Of a stretch of DNA of 64,000 bases, positions 21,314 to 34,108 are shown piece by piece. The translations under genes were made by a program, and so were the position numbers. Source of the stretch: Abelmoschus esculentus (taxonomy: Eukaryota; Streptophyta; Magnoliopsida; Malvales; Malvaceae); contig JAUCBN010000062.1 in the NCBI GenBank assembly GCA_035048815.1, forward strand, positions 3,792,001-3,856,000. Direction: 5' to 3'. The notes under the pieces are model-generated. The model worked only from the letters and a program-made list of their open reading frames with translations. It had not been told where the DNA came from and made no database searches. Position 1 is the first letter of the stretch, and every line of letters begins with the position of its first letter.

Positions 21314-23471
21314 TGTCACGACCCGGATTCGGATCCGAGTGTTGGGTTAACCAGAGGGGTTGGGCTTAGGTTGGGCCCCAGGTTGAGTGTTGGGCCTTAG
21401 GATTTTGGGCTTGCTTGAGTTTTTAGTTGGGGGCTTTTTGGTAAATGGACAAATAAAAGGACAAGAGGGATTTTATTTCCCCTGCAGAGAGTGAGCTCAT
21501 CTTTTCTCTCTTTTCTTCTTCTTCTCCATCTTTGTAGCAATGGAAAGGGAGAGCAAAGGTAAGATTTTTAAGAGTTATGTTCGGAATCCTGTTTTTGTGT
21601 TAGAGAAGATGTTATAGGGTTGTTTTGGATCTATAAAATAAGCTAAAGAAGTGTTGGTTTGGAGGAAGTTGAAGGTTTAAGAGGGGTTTAAGGTTGAGTT
21701 CGGGATTGGGTTTTTAGAAAGCTTAAATCCCATATTTATGATGTTTTTAAGCTGTAGAATTCATCCCCAATCGTTCTAAATCATTGTGTATCCATGCTTT
21801 GTAGAGAAAGAGCTTGGGGAGTCTTCCAAAGTCTTGGGAAAGGAGAAGGCTTGAGGGTGTATAAGAAGAACGAGTTGTTGTTTTTGCTTAAGGTTGTTCT
21901 CTTCCAACTCATAATCATCATGCATATCATGTTTTAAGTTTAAATGCATGTATGTTGATTGGTTTGATATGCTTGGTAAGCTTAGGGTGGACTTTAATGG
22001 TGATTTAGGAAATTGTTGATGAAACTCTGTTGTTAAGGTCTAAACATGTTTAGGAAGGTCCCCTTACAATCTAGGATCACTTTGATATTGAATGGATCGA
22101 GTTTGGATAGGTTTCTAAGTGTTCAAAATGCAAAAACTGCACTTATCGTGCAGGGGGCATCGATACCGGAGGGCCGTGTATCAAAACCCCTGAGAGAATT
22201 TAGGCTACAAGAGTAGGGGTATCGAACCATGGCTCGATACCGAGCTGTCCAGTAGCATAATGGCATCGATGCCAGTATCGGAACAAGAGGTCTTCCTCTG
22301 TTGACTTTTGGAAGGGTCAAAGGGGTTCGATACTGGTGTTTCGATACTCCAAGTAGGGGTATAGATACCCCAGGGCAATTTAGCCCAAGTTCTTGTGGAA
22401 AAATGGTAAAGTCTCACAATGTTATTTTAGATGTTCTAAAGACTTGTTTAAACCTTAAAATGAATGTTAGACCGAGAATTAGACACCTAGACCTGTTAAA
22501 GAGATAATTGAATAATAATTTGAGTATAGTGGTGTAAACCGGTTTTTGGAACCGTTAAGGGTTCGTGTGACCTATTCGAGTCACGTAGCTTACTAGGAAC
22601 CTTGCTTAGTGCTGACGGGTTGCCTAGAGTATATATTATATAATTATGAGATAATTTGGTAACCTTGCTTAGTGCTGATGGGTTACTAGAGTAATTATTA
22701 TATGAGATGTAAAACTGATAACCTTGCTTAGTGCTGATGGGTTATCGGTACTATTATGCGGAAGACCAGCTAGGACCTTGCTTAGTGTTGATGGGTTCCT
22801 TAGCGGATATTGTGGAGTGACATGCCACGGGCCTTGCTTAGTGTTGATGGGTCCCCCTTACTTCTATACTATTATGAGATGATAAGGACACCGATATATA
22901 TAAGTATATATATATGAGATATAAATATGAGTTAAGAACTTGAGATGCTGTGTGGTCTTCTCTTGTCTTGCATATGCCATGTTCTGATATATGCCATCTT
23001 GATATCATGTGTTTAGGCGGTTCTGGTAGCGCCATCGTACTCATGACATGTCATCATACATGTTGCTATGCTTATTTTATGTTATGCATGTTGTGGACCG
23101 ATTGGTCGAGTATCCACTAAGCTTTAGTAGCTCAGCGTTTCGAAATATGTTTTTGTGCGTAGGTTAAAGAAGCTTTCGGAGGAGCATCATCGTGGTGGGT
23201 TCAGCATCGACATCTGTTGTCAGAGTACTGTTATTTGGCATAGTGGGCATTCGTACTTGTAGGACCCTATATGTGTAATTTGTAACTCTGTTTATTTATT
23301 GTCGAATTTTTTTAAACGGTTGTAATATTTTGGAGCTCCGCTACTTTAATTTATTCGGATTTTATGTTTTAAAATGGTTTTGGACCCAACTTTATGGGCT
23401 TTTGGAAAGAAATTTTGAAATACAAGTTTTGGGCTGGAGGCCCAATGTGGCACCGGATCGAGGGTGTTACA
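21314..23471 (+). repeat. 5' LTR of Tekay-type element
   Basis: Starts TGTCACGACCCGG and ends GGGTGTTACA. It carries the five-hairpin series at 22595-22857. It differs from the 3' LTR by scattered substitutions and small indels, the largest near the 3' end (about 30 bp). Confidence 0.93.
22595..22857 (+). repeat. Five spaced hairpin motifs in the 5' LTR
   Basis: Five copies of a core close to CTTGCTTAGTGCTGATGG, about 55-60 bp apart, at 22595, 22658, 22717, 22769 and 22828. Each is flanked by a short complementary stem, and the stems differ between copies while still pairing (for example GATAACC/GGTTATC and GTAACC/GGTTAC). Confidence 0.8.
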
Positions 23472-23476
23472 TTTAG

Positions 23477-23488
23477 TGGTATCAGAGC
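23477..23488 (+). promoter_or_regulatory. Primer binding site, initiator tRNA-Met type
   Basis: TGGTATCAGAGC, complementary to the 3' end of initiator tRNA-Met, 5 bases after the LTR. Confidence 0.95.
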
Positions 23489-23638
23489 TTAGGTTGAGTC
23501 GGTTCTAGGATGTCCCCAGGAGAGTCTAGTGTGTCATATAGGTGTTAGATAAGTACATGACCATTAGTCGAAGTTGTACTTGCTTAGATGCTGAAAATTC
23601 GATGATGTAACCTAGTTTGTTTGTTGTGTGCAGTAAGT

Positions 23639-26600
23639 ATGCCAAGGAAGAACAGAGCTGTGGAAGAGAGTTGGGGTTCTCGAGAGGACTCCGATGAGGA
23701 GTATGTGCCCGTTGTGGAGGCACCGTCTGATGATGCAGTTGGTCAAGGGGCCAACTACTTCTTGCAGCTGAATCGGGCGTTGGACCGGATCGTGAGAGCT
23801 ATACCGAGGTCGTCTGCTACGCCTCGAGAGGCACTAGTGGATAGGGTGCATAGGCAGGGAGCTATTGACTTTCATGGGACAGGATAAGATAATCCAGCGC
23901 AAGCTGATCAGTGGTTACATGACACTCGTTGGATCATGAGACAGATGAGGTTGAAATCTGAGGACAAGTTGTCATGTGTCTTGTTGTTGTTGAAAGGCAA
24001 TGCACGTGAATGGTGGGAAACAACGGAGCTTGGTTGGGATCCCGAGAGACCAACTTGGAATGAATTCCTCGATGAGTTCGAGAAGAAGTATGTGAGAGAG
24101 GCCTACATCGACACCTTGAGGGAGCAGTTTACCCATCTTGTACAAGGTAACCGTTCGGTGTTCGCTTATAAGCAGGAGTTCCTAAAGCTGAGTAGGTATG
24201 CACCCGAGTTAGTGGCCACGGAGAAAATGAGATGCATGAAGGTTTCTGAAGGGTCTAAGGAAAGAGATCCAGACGTATCTCACCGCTACTCCACCCAGAG
24301 TGTTCTCAGAGTTGACTGCTAGTACAAAGTCCTTAGAGCAGGTACAAGGTTTGACCTATGGTTCATCTTCCGATCAGGTTGGTGCTAGTGGAGGTAATCA
24401 GAGTTACTCCAATAACTCTCAGTCCTTTTCGGGAAGGAACAACAACCGTTGGAATCAGAGTAGAGGAGCTTCTAGTCAGGGTGTAAGATCTGACCGTAGG
24501 TCTGAGTCTGCTGGTAGGATGAGTCAGTCTACGTCGTCCCCGATGATGAGCCCGGAGAGTTCTCAGAGGAGCTCAGGTGTTTCGACTTTTCAGCAGTTTG
24601 GGTGGAGCCACCGAGTAGAGTGTTGGAACGTAGTCAGAGCTTGTTACCGTTGTGGGTCATGAGGACATCTAGTGAAGGACTGCCCGGAGATGTCAAGGAG
24701 ACATCGGATCAGGTTCAGAGGACCGGTTATCCCAGTCAGAGAGGCAGAGGTTTTACCCGTGGAGGGGCTAGTCATGGTTCGGGTGGTACCTTTTAGTCCA
24801 CAGCGAGAGCACCGGCTAGGCAGTATGCTGTGAAGGCACAGGAAGACTATGCGGCTACCGATGTTATCTCAGGTACGTTTACCTTGTTTTCAGTTCCCAT
24901 AGTTGCTCTTGTGGATTCGGGGTCTACCCACTCCTATATCCGTAGTGGGATATCACAGTGTTGGGGTTGCCAGCTAAAGAGTTAGAAATAGGAGTTCGTG
25001 TGACAAATCCGTTGGGTTTGGATGTTTTGGTGGATAAGATTTATCGGAGGTGTCCGATAGAGGTGCAAGGCTCGATCTTTCCTGCAGATCTTATGGTTTT
25101 ACCTTTCCAAGAGTTCGACGCAATCCTAGGGATGGATTGATTGTTCGAGCACGATACGATTCTTGGGTATAGGTCAAAGAGTTTAAAGCTTCGTGTTGCG
25201 GATGGGTCTAAGCTTGTTGCGAGGGGCGAGAGAAACCCCTGTTTATCGAATGTTGTATCGGCTTTGTCACCTCAGCGGTTGATCCAGCAAGGTTGTGAGG
25301 CTTTCTTAGCTCACGTGGTAGATGTGAGGGTAGAGAGCCTTGAGTTAGGAAGTTTAAGGACAGTTTGTGAGTATCCCGATGTGTTTACGAAGGAGTTACC
25401 CGGTTTACCTCCCGATCGTGAGTTAGAGTTCCGGATAGAGGTGTTGCCAGGGACAGCATCGGTGTCCATAGCATCGTATCGAATGGCACCAGCGGAGATG
25501 AGAGAGTTGAAGCAATAGATCCAGGAGTTGCTTGAGAGAGGTTTTATCAGACCGAGTATGTCACCGTGGGGAGCACCGGTTTTTTTTGTAAAGAAGAAGA
25601 ACGAATCGATGAGGATGTGCATCGACTACCGTCAGCTCAACAAAGTCACGATCAAGAACCGTTATCCGTTGCCTAGGATTGATGACTTGTTTGATCAGTT
25701 GAAAGGTGCCCGTTTGTTTTCTAAGATCGATCTGCGATCAGGGCACTACCAGTTGAAGGTAGTGGAGGAGGATGTCCAAAAGACCGCTTTTAGGACGCGG
25801 TACGGGCATTATGAGTTCTTAGTGATGCCGTTTGGGCTCACGAATACTCCAACAGCTTTTATGGATCTGATGAACCGGATCTTTCATCCGTATCTAGATC
25901 AGTTTGTGGTTGTGTTCATCGACGATATCTTGGTGTATTCACGCTCAGAGGAGGAGCATGACTACCACCTAAGAGTTGTTCTCCAGGTTTTGAGGGATAG
26001 GCGTCTGTACGCCAAGTTCGGTAAGTGTGAGTTCTGGTTGTCAGAGGTGGCATTTCTTGGCCACATCGTTGCAGAAGATGGCATCCGTGTGGATCCTCAG
26101 AAAATCCAAGCTTTGGTGGAATGAAAACCACCAAGGAATGTATCGGAGGTCCGTAGTTTTCTCGGACTTGTCGGATACTATAGGCGGTTTGTGAAAGGCT
26201 TCTCGATCTTAGCAGCACCGTTGACAAAGTTGCTTCAGAAAGGGGTTCCGTTTGTATGGAACGAGAGAAGACAAGAAAGTTTCGAGAGGCTTAAGGCTTA
26301 TCTTACCGAGGCACCGGTCTTGACGCAACCAGAATCGGGGAAAGATTATGTGGTGTTTAGTAATGCTTCCTTGAGTGGGTTAGGTTGTGTACTCATGCAG
26401 GAGGGTAAGGTGGTTGCTTACGCCTCGAGACAGTTGAAACCCCATGAGAGGAATTATCCCACCCATGATCTTGAGTTGGCAGCATTTATCTTCGCGTTGA
26501 AAATATGGAGGCATTATCTCTATGGGGAGAAATGCTATGTTTACATCGATCACAAGAGTTTGAAGTATCTGCTCACCCAGAAGGATTTGAATCTGAGAAA

Positions 26601-28239
26601 GAGAAGGTGGATAGATTTGCTGAAGGACTATGACTGTGTCATAGAGTATCATCCCGGTAAGGCGAATGTGGTCGCCGATGCTTTGAGTAGGAAGTCCATA
26701 TCGGACTTGAGGGCCATGTTTGCACGGTTGAGAATGACCGAGGATGGTGGTTTGTTGGTAGAGCTGCGTGTGGAACCCACGCTAGTTCAGGAGATAAAGA
26801 GAGCACAGGCGTTAGATGAGGAGCTAGTAGCTCAGATTGAGGCTTGTCAGCGAGGTGAGGTGTCAGACTTTGAGTTACGAGATAGTGGGTTCTTATACTT
26901 CAAGGGTCGATTGTGTGTTCATGCTCTTGAGGATCTGAGGGACCGTGTCTTGAGGGAAGCTCACCGTAGTCCGTTTTCTGTGCACCCGGGTAGTAACAAG
27001 ATGTATCAGGATCTTCGTCCCTTCTTTTGGTGGCCTTGTATGAAAAGGGATGTTTCCGAGTTTGTGACGAGATGTTTAGCGTTTCAGCTTGTAAAGACGG
27101 AACATCAGGTTTCTTCAGGTTTGCTTCAGCCTATCCAGATTCCACAGTGGAAGTGAGATCGTGTGACCATGGACTTTGTCACCGGGTTACCAATGACTTT
27201 GAGGAAGCATGATGCTGTGTGGGTCATTGTTGACCGGTTGACCAAGTCGGCTCACTTTTTACCAGTTAGGATGAACTTCAGTTTGGAAAAGTTGGCTCAG
27301 TTGTACATAAAGGAGATTGTCAGGTTGCATGGTGTGCCTTCATCGATCATATCGGATAGGGATCCGAGGTTCACCGCGAGGTTGTGGAGGTCTATCCATA
27401 AGGCTTTGGATATCAACTTGCACTTCAGCACAGCTTTTCATCCTCAGACCGATGGGCAGTCTGTGCGAGTTATCCAGATCTTGGAGGATATGCTTAGATG
27501 TTGTGTGGTTGACTTTTCTCGGAGTTTGGAAGATCAGTTACCGCTTGTGGAGTTTGCTTACAACAACAGTTATCAGTCAAGTATAAAGATGGCACCTTTT
27601 GAGGCCTTGTACGGGCGTAGGTGTAGGACACCTTTATGTTGGACCGAGCTTAATGAGAGACGGATTGTAGGATCCGAGCTTGTTAAGGAAACCGAGGAAA
27701 AGGTTCAGATCGTCAAAGAAAGGTTACAAGCAGCGTTTGAACGGCAAAAAGCTTACGCAGATCGTAAGCGCAAGCACATCGAGTATGAGTTAGGAGAAAA
27801 AGTGTTTCTCAAGGTATCTCCTTGGAAAGGAATCATCCGGTTTGGTCGGAAAGGAAAGTTGAGTCCGAGGTATGTGGGGCCGTATGAAGTTCTTGAGAGA
27901 GTGGGACCAATGGCTTACCGGTTAGCCTTGCCTCTAGAGTTAGCCCGTATCCATGATGTGTTCCACGTGTCTATGATGAGGCGTTATCGTTCAGATCCTT
28001 CTCATGTTGTTCAGCTTGAGGAAATCAAAGTCAATAAGGATTTGACTTACGAGGAGAGACCAATAGGAATCTTGGATAGAGGAGTAAAAGAGCTTCGGAA
28101 CAAGAGTATACCATTGGTAAAGGTTCTTTGGAGAAACCACGGAGTTGAAGAAGCTACTTGGGAAGTTGAGAAAGACATGAGAACCCAATACCCGCATCTC
28201 TTCCTAACAGGTAAATTTCGAGGAAGAAATTTTCTTTAA
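23639..28239 (+). pseudogene. Tekay-type gag-pol polyprotein, inactivated
   Basis: Domains in order: Gag (around WLHDTRWIMRQMRLKSEDKL), zinc knuckle CYRCGS*GHLVKDC with a TGA inside, protease LVDSGSTHSYI, reverse transcriptase with VVFIDDILVYSRS, RNase H reading FSNASLSGLGC where the family has an Asp, integrase, and a chromodomain-like end (KVLWRNHGVEEATWEVEKDM). In-frame stops lie at 23885, 24794, 25138, 25516, 26122 and 27154; frame changes lie near 24250, 24690 and 24945. In integrase the second zinc Cys is Phe (CLAFQ) and the catalytic Glu is Val (TDGQSVR). At least three stops fit TGG to TGA. Confidence 0.93.
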
Positions 28240-28250
28240 GGAGTGGAGAG
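28238..28250 (+). promoter_or_regulatory. Polypurine tract of Tekay-type element
   Basis: AAGGAGTGGAGAG one base before the 3' LTR; it overlaps the stop codon of pol. Confidence 0.85.
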
Positions 28251-28251
28251 T

Positions 28252-30460
28252 TGTCACGACCCGGATTCGGATTCGAGTTTCGGGTTAACCTGAGGGGTTG
28301 GGCCCCGAGTTGAGTGTTGGGCCTTGTTGGGCCTTAGGCTTTTGGGTTTTCTTGAGTTGTTAGTTGGGGTCTTTTTGGTAAATGGACAAATAAAAGAACA
28401 AGAGGGATTTTATTTCCCCTGCAGAGAGTGAGCTCATCTTTTCTCTCTTTTCTTCTTCTTCTCCATCTTTGTAGCAAAGGAAAGGGAGAGCAAAGGTAAT
28501 ATTTTTAAGAGTTATGTTCGGAATCCCGTTTTTGTGTTAGAGAAGATGTTATAGGGCTGTTTTGGATTTATAAAATAAGTTAAAGAAGTGTTGGTTTGGA
28601 CGAAGTTGAAGGTTTAAGAGGGGTTTAAGGTTGAGTTCGGGATTGGGTTTTTAGGAAGCTTAAATCCCATCTTTATGATGTTTTTAAGCTGTAGAATTCA
28701 TCCCCAATCGTTCTAAATCATTGTGTATCCATGCTTTGTAGAGAAAGAGCTTGGGGAGTCTTCCAAAGGCTTGGGAAAGGAGAAGGCTTGAGGGTGTGTA
28801 AGAAGAACGAGTTGTTGTTGTTTTTTCTTAAGGTTGTTCTCTTCCAACTCATAATCATCATGCATATCATGTTTTAAGCTTAAATGCATGTATGTTGATT
28901 GGTTTGATATGCTTGGTAAGCTTAGGGTGGACTTTAATGGTGATTTAGGAAATTGTTGATGAAACTCTGTTGTTAAGGTCTAAACATGTTTAGGAAGGTC
29001 TCCTTACAGTCTAGGATCACTTTGATATTGAATGGATCGAGTTTGGATAGGTTTCTAAGTGTTCAAAATGCAAAAACTGCACTTATCGTGCAGGGGGCAT
29101 CGATACCGGAGGGTCGTGTATCAAAACCCCTGAGAGAATTTAGGCTACAAGAGTAGGGGTATCGAACCATGGCTCGATACCGAGCTGTCCAGTAGCATAA
29201 TGGCATCGATGCCAGTATCAGAACAGGAGGTCTTCCTCTGTTGACTTTTGGAAGGGTCAAAGGGGTTCGATACTGGTATCGATACTGGTGTTTTGATACT
29301 CCAAGTAGGGGTATAGATACCCCAGGGCAATTTAGCCCAAGTTCTTGTGGAAAAATGGTAAAGTCTCACAATGTTATTTTAGATGTTCTAAAGACTTGTT
29401 TAAACCTTAAAATGAATGTTAGACCGAGAATTAGACACCTAGACCTGTTAAAGAGATAATTGAATAATAATTTGAGTATAGTGGTGTAAACCGGTTTTTG
29501 GAACCGTTAAGGGTTCGTGTGACCTATTCGAGTCACGTAGCTTACTAGGAACCTTGCTTAGTGCTGACGGGTTGCCTAGAGTATATATTATATAATTATG
29601 AGATAATTTGGTAACCTTGCTTAGTGCTGATGGGTTACTAGAGTAATTATTATATGAGATGTAAAACTGATAACCTTGCTTAGTGCTGATGGGTTATCGA
29701 TAATATTATGCGGGAGACCAGCTAGGACCTTGCTTAGTACTGATGGGTTCCTTAACAGATATTGTGGAGTGGCATGCCACGGGCCTTTCTTAGTGCTGAT
29801 GGGTCCCCCTTACTTCTATACTATTATGAGATGATATGGACATCGATATATATATAAATATATATATATATATGAGATATAAATACGAGTTACGAACTTG
29901 AGATGTTGTGTGGTCTTCTCTTGTTTTCCATATGCTATGTGCTGATGATATATGCCATCTTGATATCATGTGTTTAGGCGGTTCTGGTAGTTCGTACTCA
30001 TGCCATGTCATCATACATGTTGTTATGCTTATTTTATGCTATGCATACTGTGGACCGGTTGGTCGAGTACCCACTAAGCTTTAGTAGCTTAGCGTTTCGA
30101 AATATGTTTTTGTGCGTAGGTTAAAGAAGCTTTCGGAGGAGCATCATCGTGGTGGGTTCAGCATCGACATCTGTTGTCAGAGTACTGTTATTAGGCATAG
30201 TGGGCATTCGTACTTGTGGGACCCTATATGTGTAATTTGTAACTCTATTTATTTATTTTCGAATGTTTTTTTAAACGATTGTAATATTTTGGAGCTCCGC
30301 TACTTTAATTTATTCGGATTTTATGTTTTAAAATGGTTTTGAATTTTATACATTATGATGAAATGGATTTGGACCCAACTTTATGGGCTTTTGGAAAGAA
30401 ATTTTGAAATACAGGTTTTGGGCCGAAGGCCCAATGTTGCAATGGGTCGAGGGTGTTACA
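28252..30460 (+). repeat. 3' LTR of Tekay-type element
   Basis: Same ends as the 5' LTR. The hairpin series recurs at about 29547-29810 with a few changes in the loops. Followed by the TATAC duplication. Confidence 0.93.
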
Positions 30461-30465
30461 TATAC

Positions 30466-30815
30466 ATGTTCTATTCTCCTCGTGCTCGAATAGATAACCA
30501 AGTTCTACTCTCCTCATGCTCGAGTAGATAAGAAAAAAAAGTTTCATTCTCCTCATGCACGAATAGATATGCAAGTTCTACTCTCCTCATGCTCGAGTAT
30601 ATAAGCAATTTCTAAAGAAAAGGTTCCATCCTCCTCACGCTCAGGTGGATAAGCGAATTCTATTCTCCTGATGCTCGAACAGATAAGCAGATTCATTTTT
30701 CCTCATGCTCGAATAGATAAGCAAGTTCTACTCTACTTATTCTCGAGTAGATAAGCAAGTTTCTGAAGAAAAAAAAGGTTTCATCCTCCTCATCTCAGAT
30801 GGATAAGCGGGTTTT
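30466..30815. repeat. Nine-copy tandem repeat of an imperfect palindrome
   Basis: Units of 34-50 bp, each with a core like CTACTCTCCTCATGCTCGAG followed by TAGATAAGC. CTACTC and GAGTAG can pair. It lies at the 3' end of the decayed Tat/Ogre-like region. Confidence 0.75.
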
Positions 30816-33800
30816 CTTTACTAAGAGCATTTCATATACCTGTAAAATTGAACAAAAGACAAAATTGCGATGAACATGCCTCTAGGTATTCCTAGCATGC
30901 ATTTTTTTTATTTTTTATTCTATTCTTTGGGTTTTCTCTCTTCTTTTCTCTTCAACATTTTCCTCTTCGAGATTCTTCTTTGCTTCCAAGTGCATTTGTT
31001 TGTTCCACCCAGATAGACAATCATGCTTTATTATTTATATCTTTTCGATTTTCTCATTTTGCTCACTTAATCTAGTCGATTTGAATGATCATCATATTTT
31101 CAAAATTTCTTTTGCCTTCGATTTTTCTGAGGTAATGAACTTTGCTAATCGAAAGAAAACTCTCACATCATGAGACATCTTCTCCAATAAAGTTAAACTT
31201 CCTTGCTTAAAGGTATACCGGTACCATCTTCTAAGCTTCTCTTGAGTTCTTTAATTCTTTCCCCTTACTGAATAAATTGATGTGTTTGCATGCAAATATT
31301 TTTTTGACCTTTTTCTTCCATACCCAATATTGTTAGAGACCTTAAGTCTATATAGAGTTAAAACATAAGAAAATTTCTTGAATGTTGCTTTGCTGTGTAG
31401 ATTTTGGAACCGAAAAAGATGTACAATGAAACAAAATTCCTTCCAAGATATCAAGCCTTTGAGAAAGTTATTTTATGTATGCCTAATCAATGAACTATCT
31501 GAGATTCCCTTTACAAGTTTTTAACTCAGATCCTTCCTTGATTTCAAGACGCCCTTTGCGAATTTTCATCTTGAATCCCCTTGTTCTTTTCTCTCTCTCT
31601 TTTTTTTTTGCATATAGGGTGCCCTTTACGGGTTTTCACCTTTATATATTTTTTCTTCTTTTTCTAATTATAATTTCTCTCGAATGAGCCTGAATTCAAT
31701 GAATTTTATGCTTCTTACAATCCATCAAAGCTTTTTCTGGAAAAAAACCTTCGATAATGTCCTCCCACTTAAGAACCCATTTTTATCGGTTATCTTTTTG
31801 GATTGACAATATTTTCTTCAGCATCAAGTCTCCTTCCAGAAATTCTCTCGATCAAATCTTCTTATCATAGGCCTACATCATTATCTTTTGATACATCTGA
31901 ACACAAAAAACAACTTTCAACTTTTTTTCATCAATTGGTCATACCATGCATGGAACTGTTTTGTTTCTTCTAATTCTGCTTCCATTAGAACGTGGACGCA
32001 CGAGATTTTAAACCCGATTGGTACTTCAACTTTTATCTCGTACACAAGTGAAAACGGTTTTGCCCCTATTCCACTTGAGGCACTTATGTAGTGTTGAACA
32101 ATTGCCCTTAGACTCAAAATTAATACCAAGAAACCTTTTTCATGAAACTATTTCATTTTACTCGTAAGATGCAAAAAAGGTTAGAAATAAAGTTTTGAAG
32201 AAAATAAAGGCTAAAATGAGAATTTAAACTTAAAATTCATAAAAAACACGAAAAAGAAAAAAGTCAGATGGCTTAAAATTTATAGTATGAATGATTCATG
32301 AAACCATCAACCAGATAGTATACCATTTTAGTGGCTCTCTTTAACTCACCAACTCTTAAGTTTCAATTTTCTCTCTTTTCTTATCTCAATCAGACATTAG
32401 AAGTTCAAGGGTCCTTGAAAAAAAGGTTAACTCAATTAGGCAGAATATATTCTGAAGACAAACTCCTTTTTCTCAAATATTTGGGTGTGATCCAAATGGT
32501 TTTTTAAGGCTTTAACGTTGGCTAGCATATGGTTGCAAAAGAAAGGATATTTAGGCTTAAATACATATTCCTGGGTGATTAAACCAAGGATCAACCTTTC
32601 TTGAAGAAATTTTCATTTTTTGTTCTCAAGATCACTCTAGACTGCCCATTTTAGGTTTTCACCCTAGATTTTATTTACTTTTCTATAATATATCTCATTT
32701 GTAGGATTTCGCACATGCTTCATGCTTTCAACTTCTTTCATGATTTAACTCTTATCCCTTCTTCCTTTTTCTTTTTCATTTTTCCTTCCATTTTCCTTTT
32801 TTTATTTTTTCATTATCTTTGATCTTACACATTTTTTCTCACTTAAAAACAACCTTTCATCCTTCCCCCCAGTGTGGGGAGTGATCATTGGTTAGGGTTC
32901 AAACATAAGAAGAATATTAGGCTCAAAGGGGATAACAAGAGATTTTTTATTTTCTTATTCGAGAAGGGAAATGAAGAAGTGTAAAATGTTATTTCACACA
33001 CCAATATCATCGACGAGAAGTAGCCTTCAGTTGATAGATATTTTAGAGTTATCACTTTATTCAAAAGCCCTAAAAAACAATGTCTGAGAGGAAAGTTCAC
33101 TCGAAATGCGATTTTTCCATTAATCCTGAACACACTTTTTTGCCTTCTATCTCGAGATTAGATTCAAGAATCATTCATACAGTCAATAATAGAGACTCAG
33201 CCAAAAGGATATATTTTAGAGGAGAAGTGAATGAAATGAATGAAAAAAATGTTTGCCACTTGAGAGAAAATAAATGAGAATTATCTTTAAAATGACTAAA
33301 ATGAAATAAATCTCAATAAAAAGATTTTTGATGTTCACGAGAAAAAGGGTTTGTTATAGGTCTGACTCCATCATTGAACAAAAAAATCTTATATTGTTCA
33401 GTTACTAGATCTTTCATTGCTGAAGTCATTCAACTTACTCGTCGTATTCTCCTTGATTTTCCCATCTTTGATAACTCATTTTCAACATTGGAGGTTGAAA
33501 TTAGGATGTCGTATTTCGCCTCCTCTATGCATATTGGTAGATGCTTTCATCATATTTTTGTTTCATTCCTTATAGAAAGAGTTGATTCAAGACCATATCA
33601 GTGACATGTTTTTATCACTTTCTAAAGTCCATGATAAATCTCTTTATATTTGTATATTTGCCTAGCTTAACTGAATGTACTGAGTTATAGACCCGAACAA
33701 ACAAATCATTCATCAAACTGAGGTCTCTGGTATCTATATCGCCTTGAATGTTCCCCTTTTGGAAGGTTTTGAAGATCTCCTCTAGTTTTTTAAAACAACT

Positions 33801-33864
33801 TTGTCAAGGTCAAGCACCTCGTAATCATGTGTCTCGTCCTTTAAAAATTGGGACGAAGATTGGG
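30816..33864 (-). mobile_element. Decayed Tat/Ogre-like Ty3/gypsy element, 3' part
   Basis: The minus strand holds an integrase remnant (see 31560-32129), then a tail region with GTGAAAACCCG and AAAGGGC words (31617-31643 and 31550-31580) that I know from plant Tat/Ogre elements. No LTR boundary is found. In 32130-33864 I see only AT-rich, pyrimidine-rich sequence without a readable frame. Confidence 0.5.
31560..32129 (-). pseudogene. Ty3/gypsy integrase C-terminal remnant, Tat/Ogre-like
   Basis: The minus frame from 32129 reads GAKPFSLVYEIKVEVPIGFK and VLMEAELEETKQFHAWYDQL, matching the integrase stretch usually written PFSLVYG.EAVLP. Further on (about 31890-31740) comes FLEGDLMLKKIL and KWVLKWE, the post-integrase segment, interrupted by stops. 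The lineage is inferred from this layout. Confidence 0.65.
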
Positions 33865-34108
33865 TATAGAGCTTAAAATCATGCTTAAATACCTAAAATA
33901 GAATTAAATTCATAATGTATAATTAAGTTAAATTTTATGTAAAGTTGCAAATTTCTGATATTAAAACAAGTTATAATTGGCATGTGTATAGAGCTTAAAA
34001 TCAAGCTTTAAATGCGTAAAATAGAATTAAATTTGTAATTTACAATTAAGTTAAATTTTATGTAAACTTGCAAATTTCTGACATTAAAACAAGTTATAAT
34101 TGGCATGT
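33865..34108. repeat. Two-copy tandem duplication, 122-bp unit
   Basis: Units start with TATAGAGCTTAAAATCA at 33865 and 33987 and both end in TTATAATTGGCATGTG. Confidence 0.85.

Larger units (their letters stand above)
21314..30460 (+). mobile_element. Tekay-type chromovirus LTR retrotransposon, complete but inactive
   Basis: The 9147-bp element has LTRs of 2158 and 2209 bp, an initiator-Met PBS, gag, protease, reverse transcriptase, RNase H, integrase, a C-terminal chromodomain-like segment, a polypurine tract and TATAC duplications. The chromodomain and domain order place it in the chromoviruses; Tekay is my best match. Several stops, frame shifts and lost catalytic residues make it dead. 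Confidence 0.93.

Noticed and set aside
25311..25622. Minus frame of 103 residues
   Set aside because: Shadow of the Tekay reverse transcriptase region.
30466..30815. CRISPR-like array
   Set aside because: Units are unequal, spacers are not unique and the DNA is plant nuclear; it is a degenerate tandem repeat.
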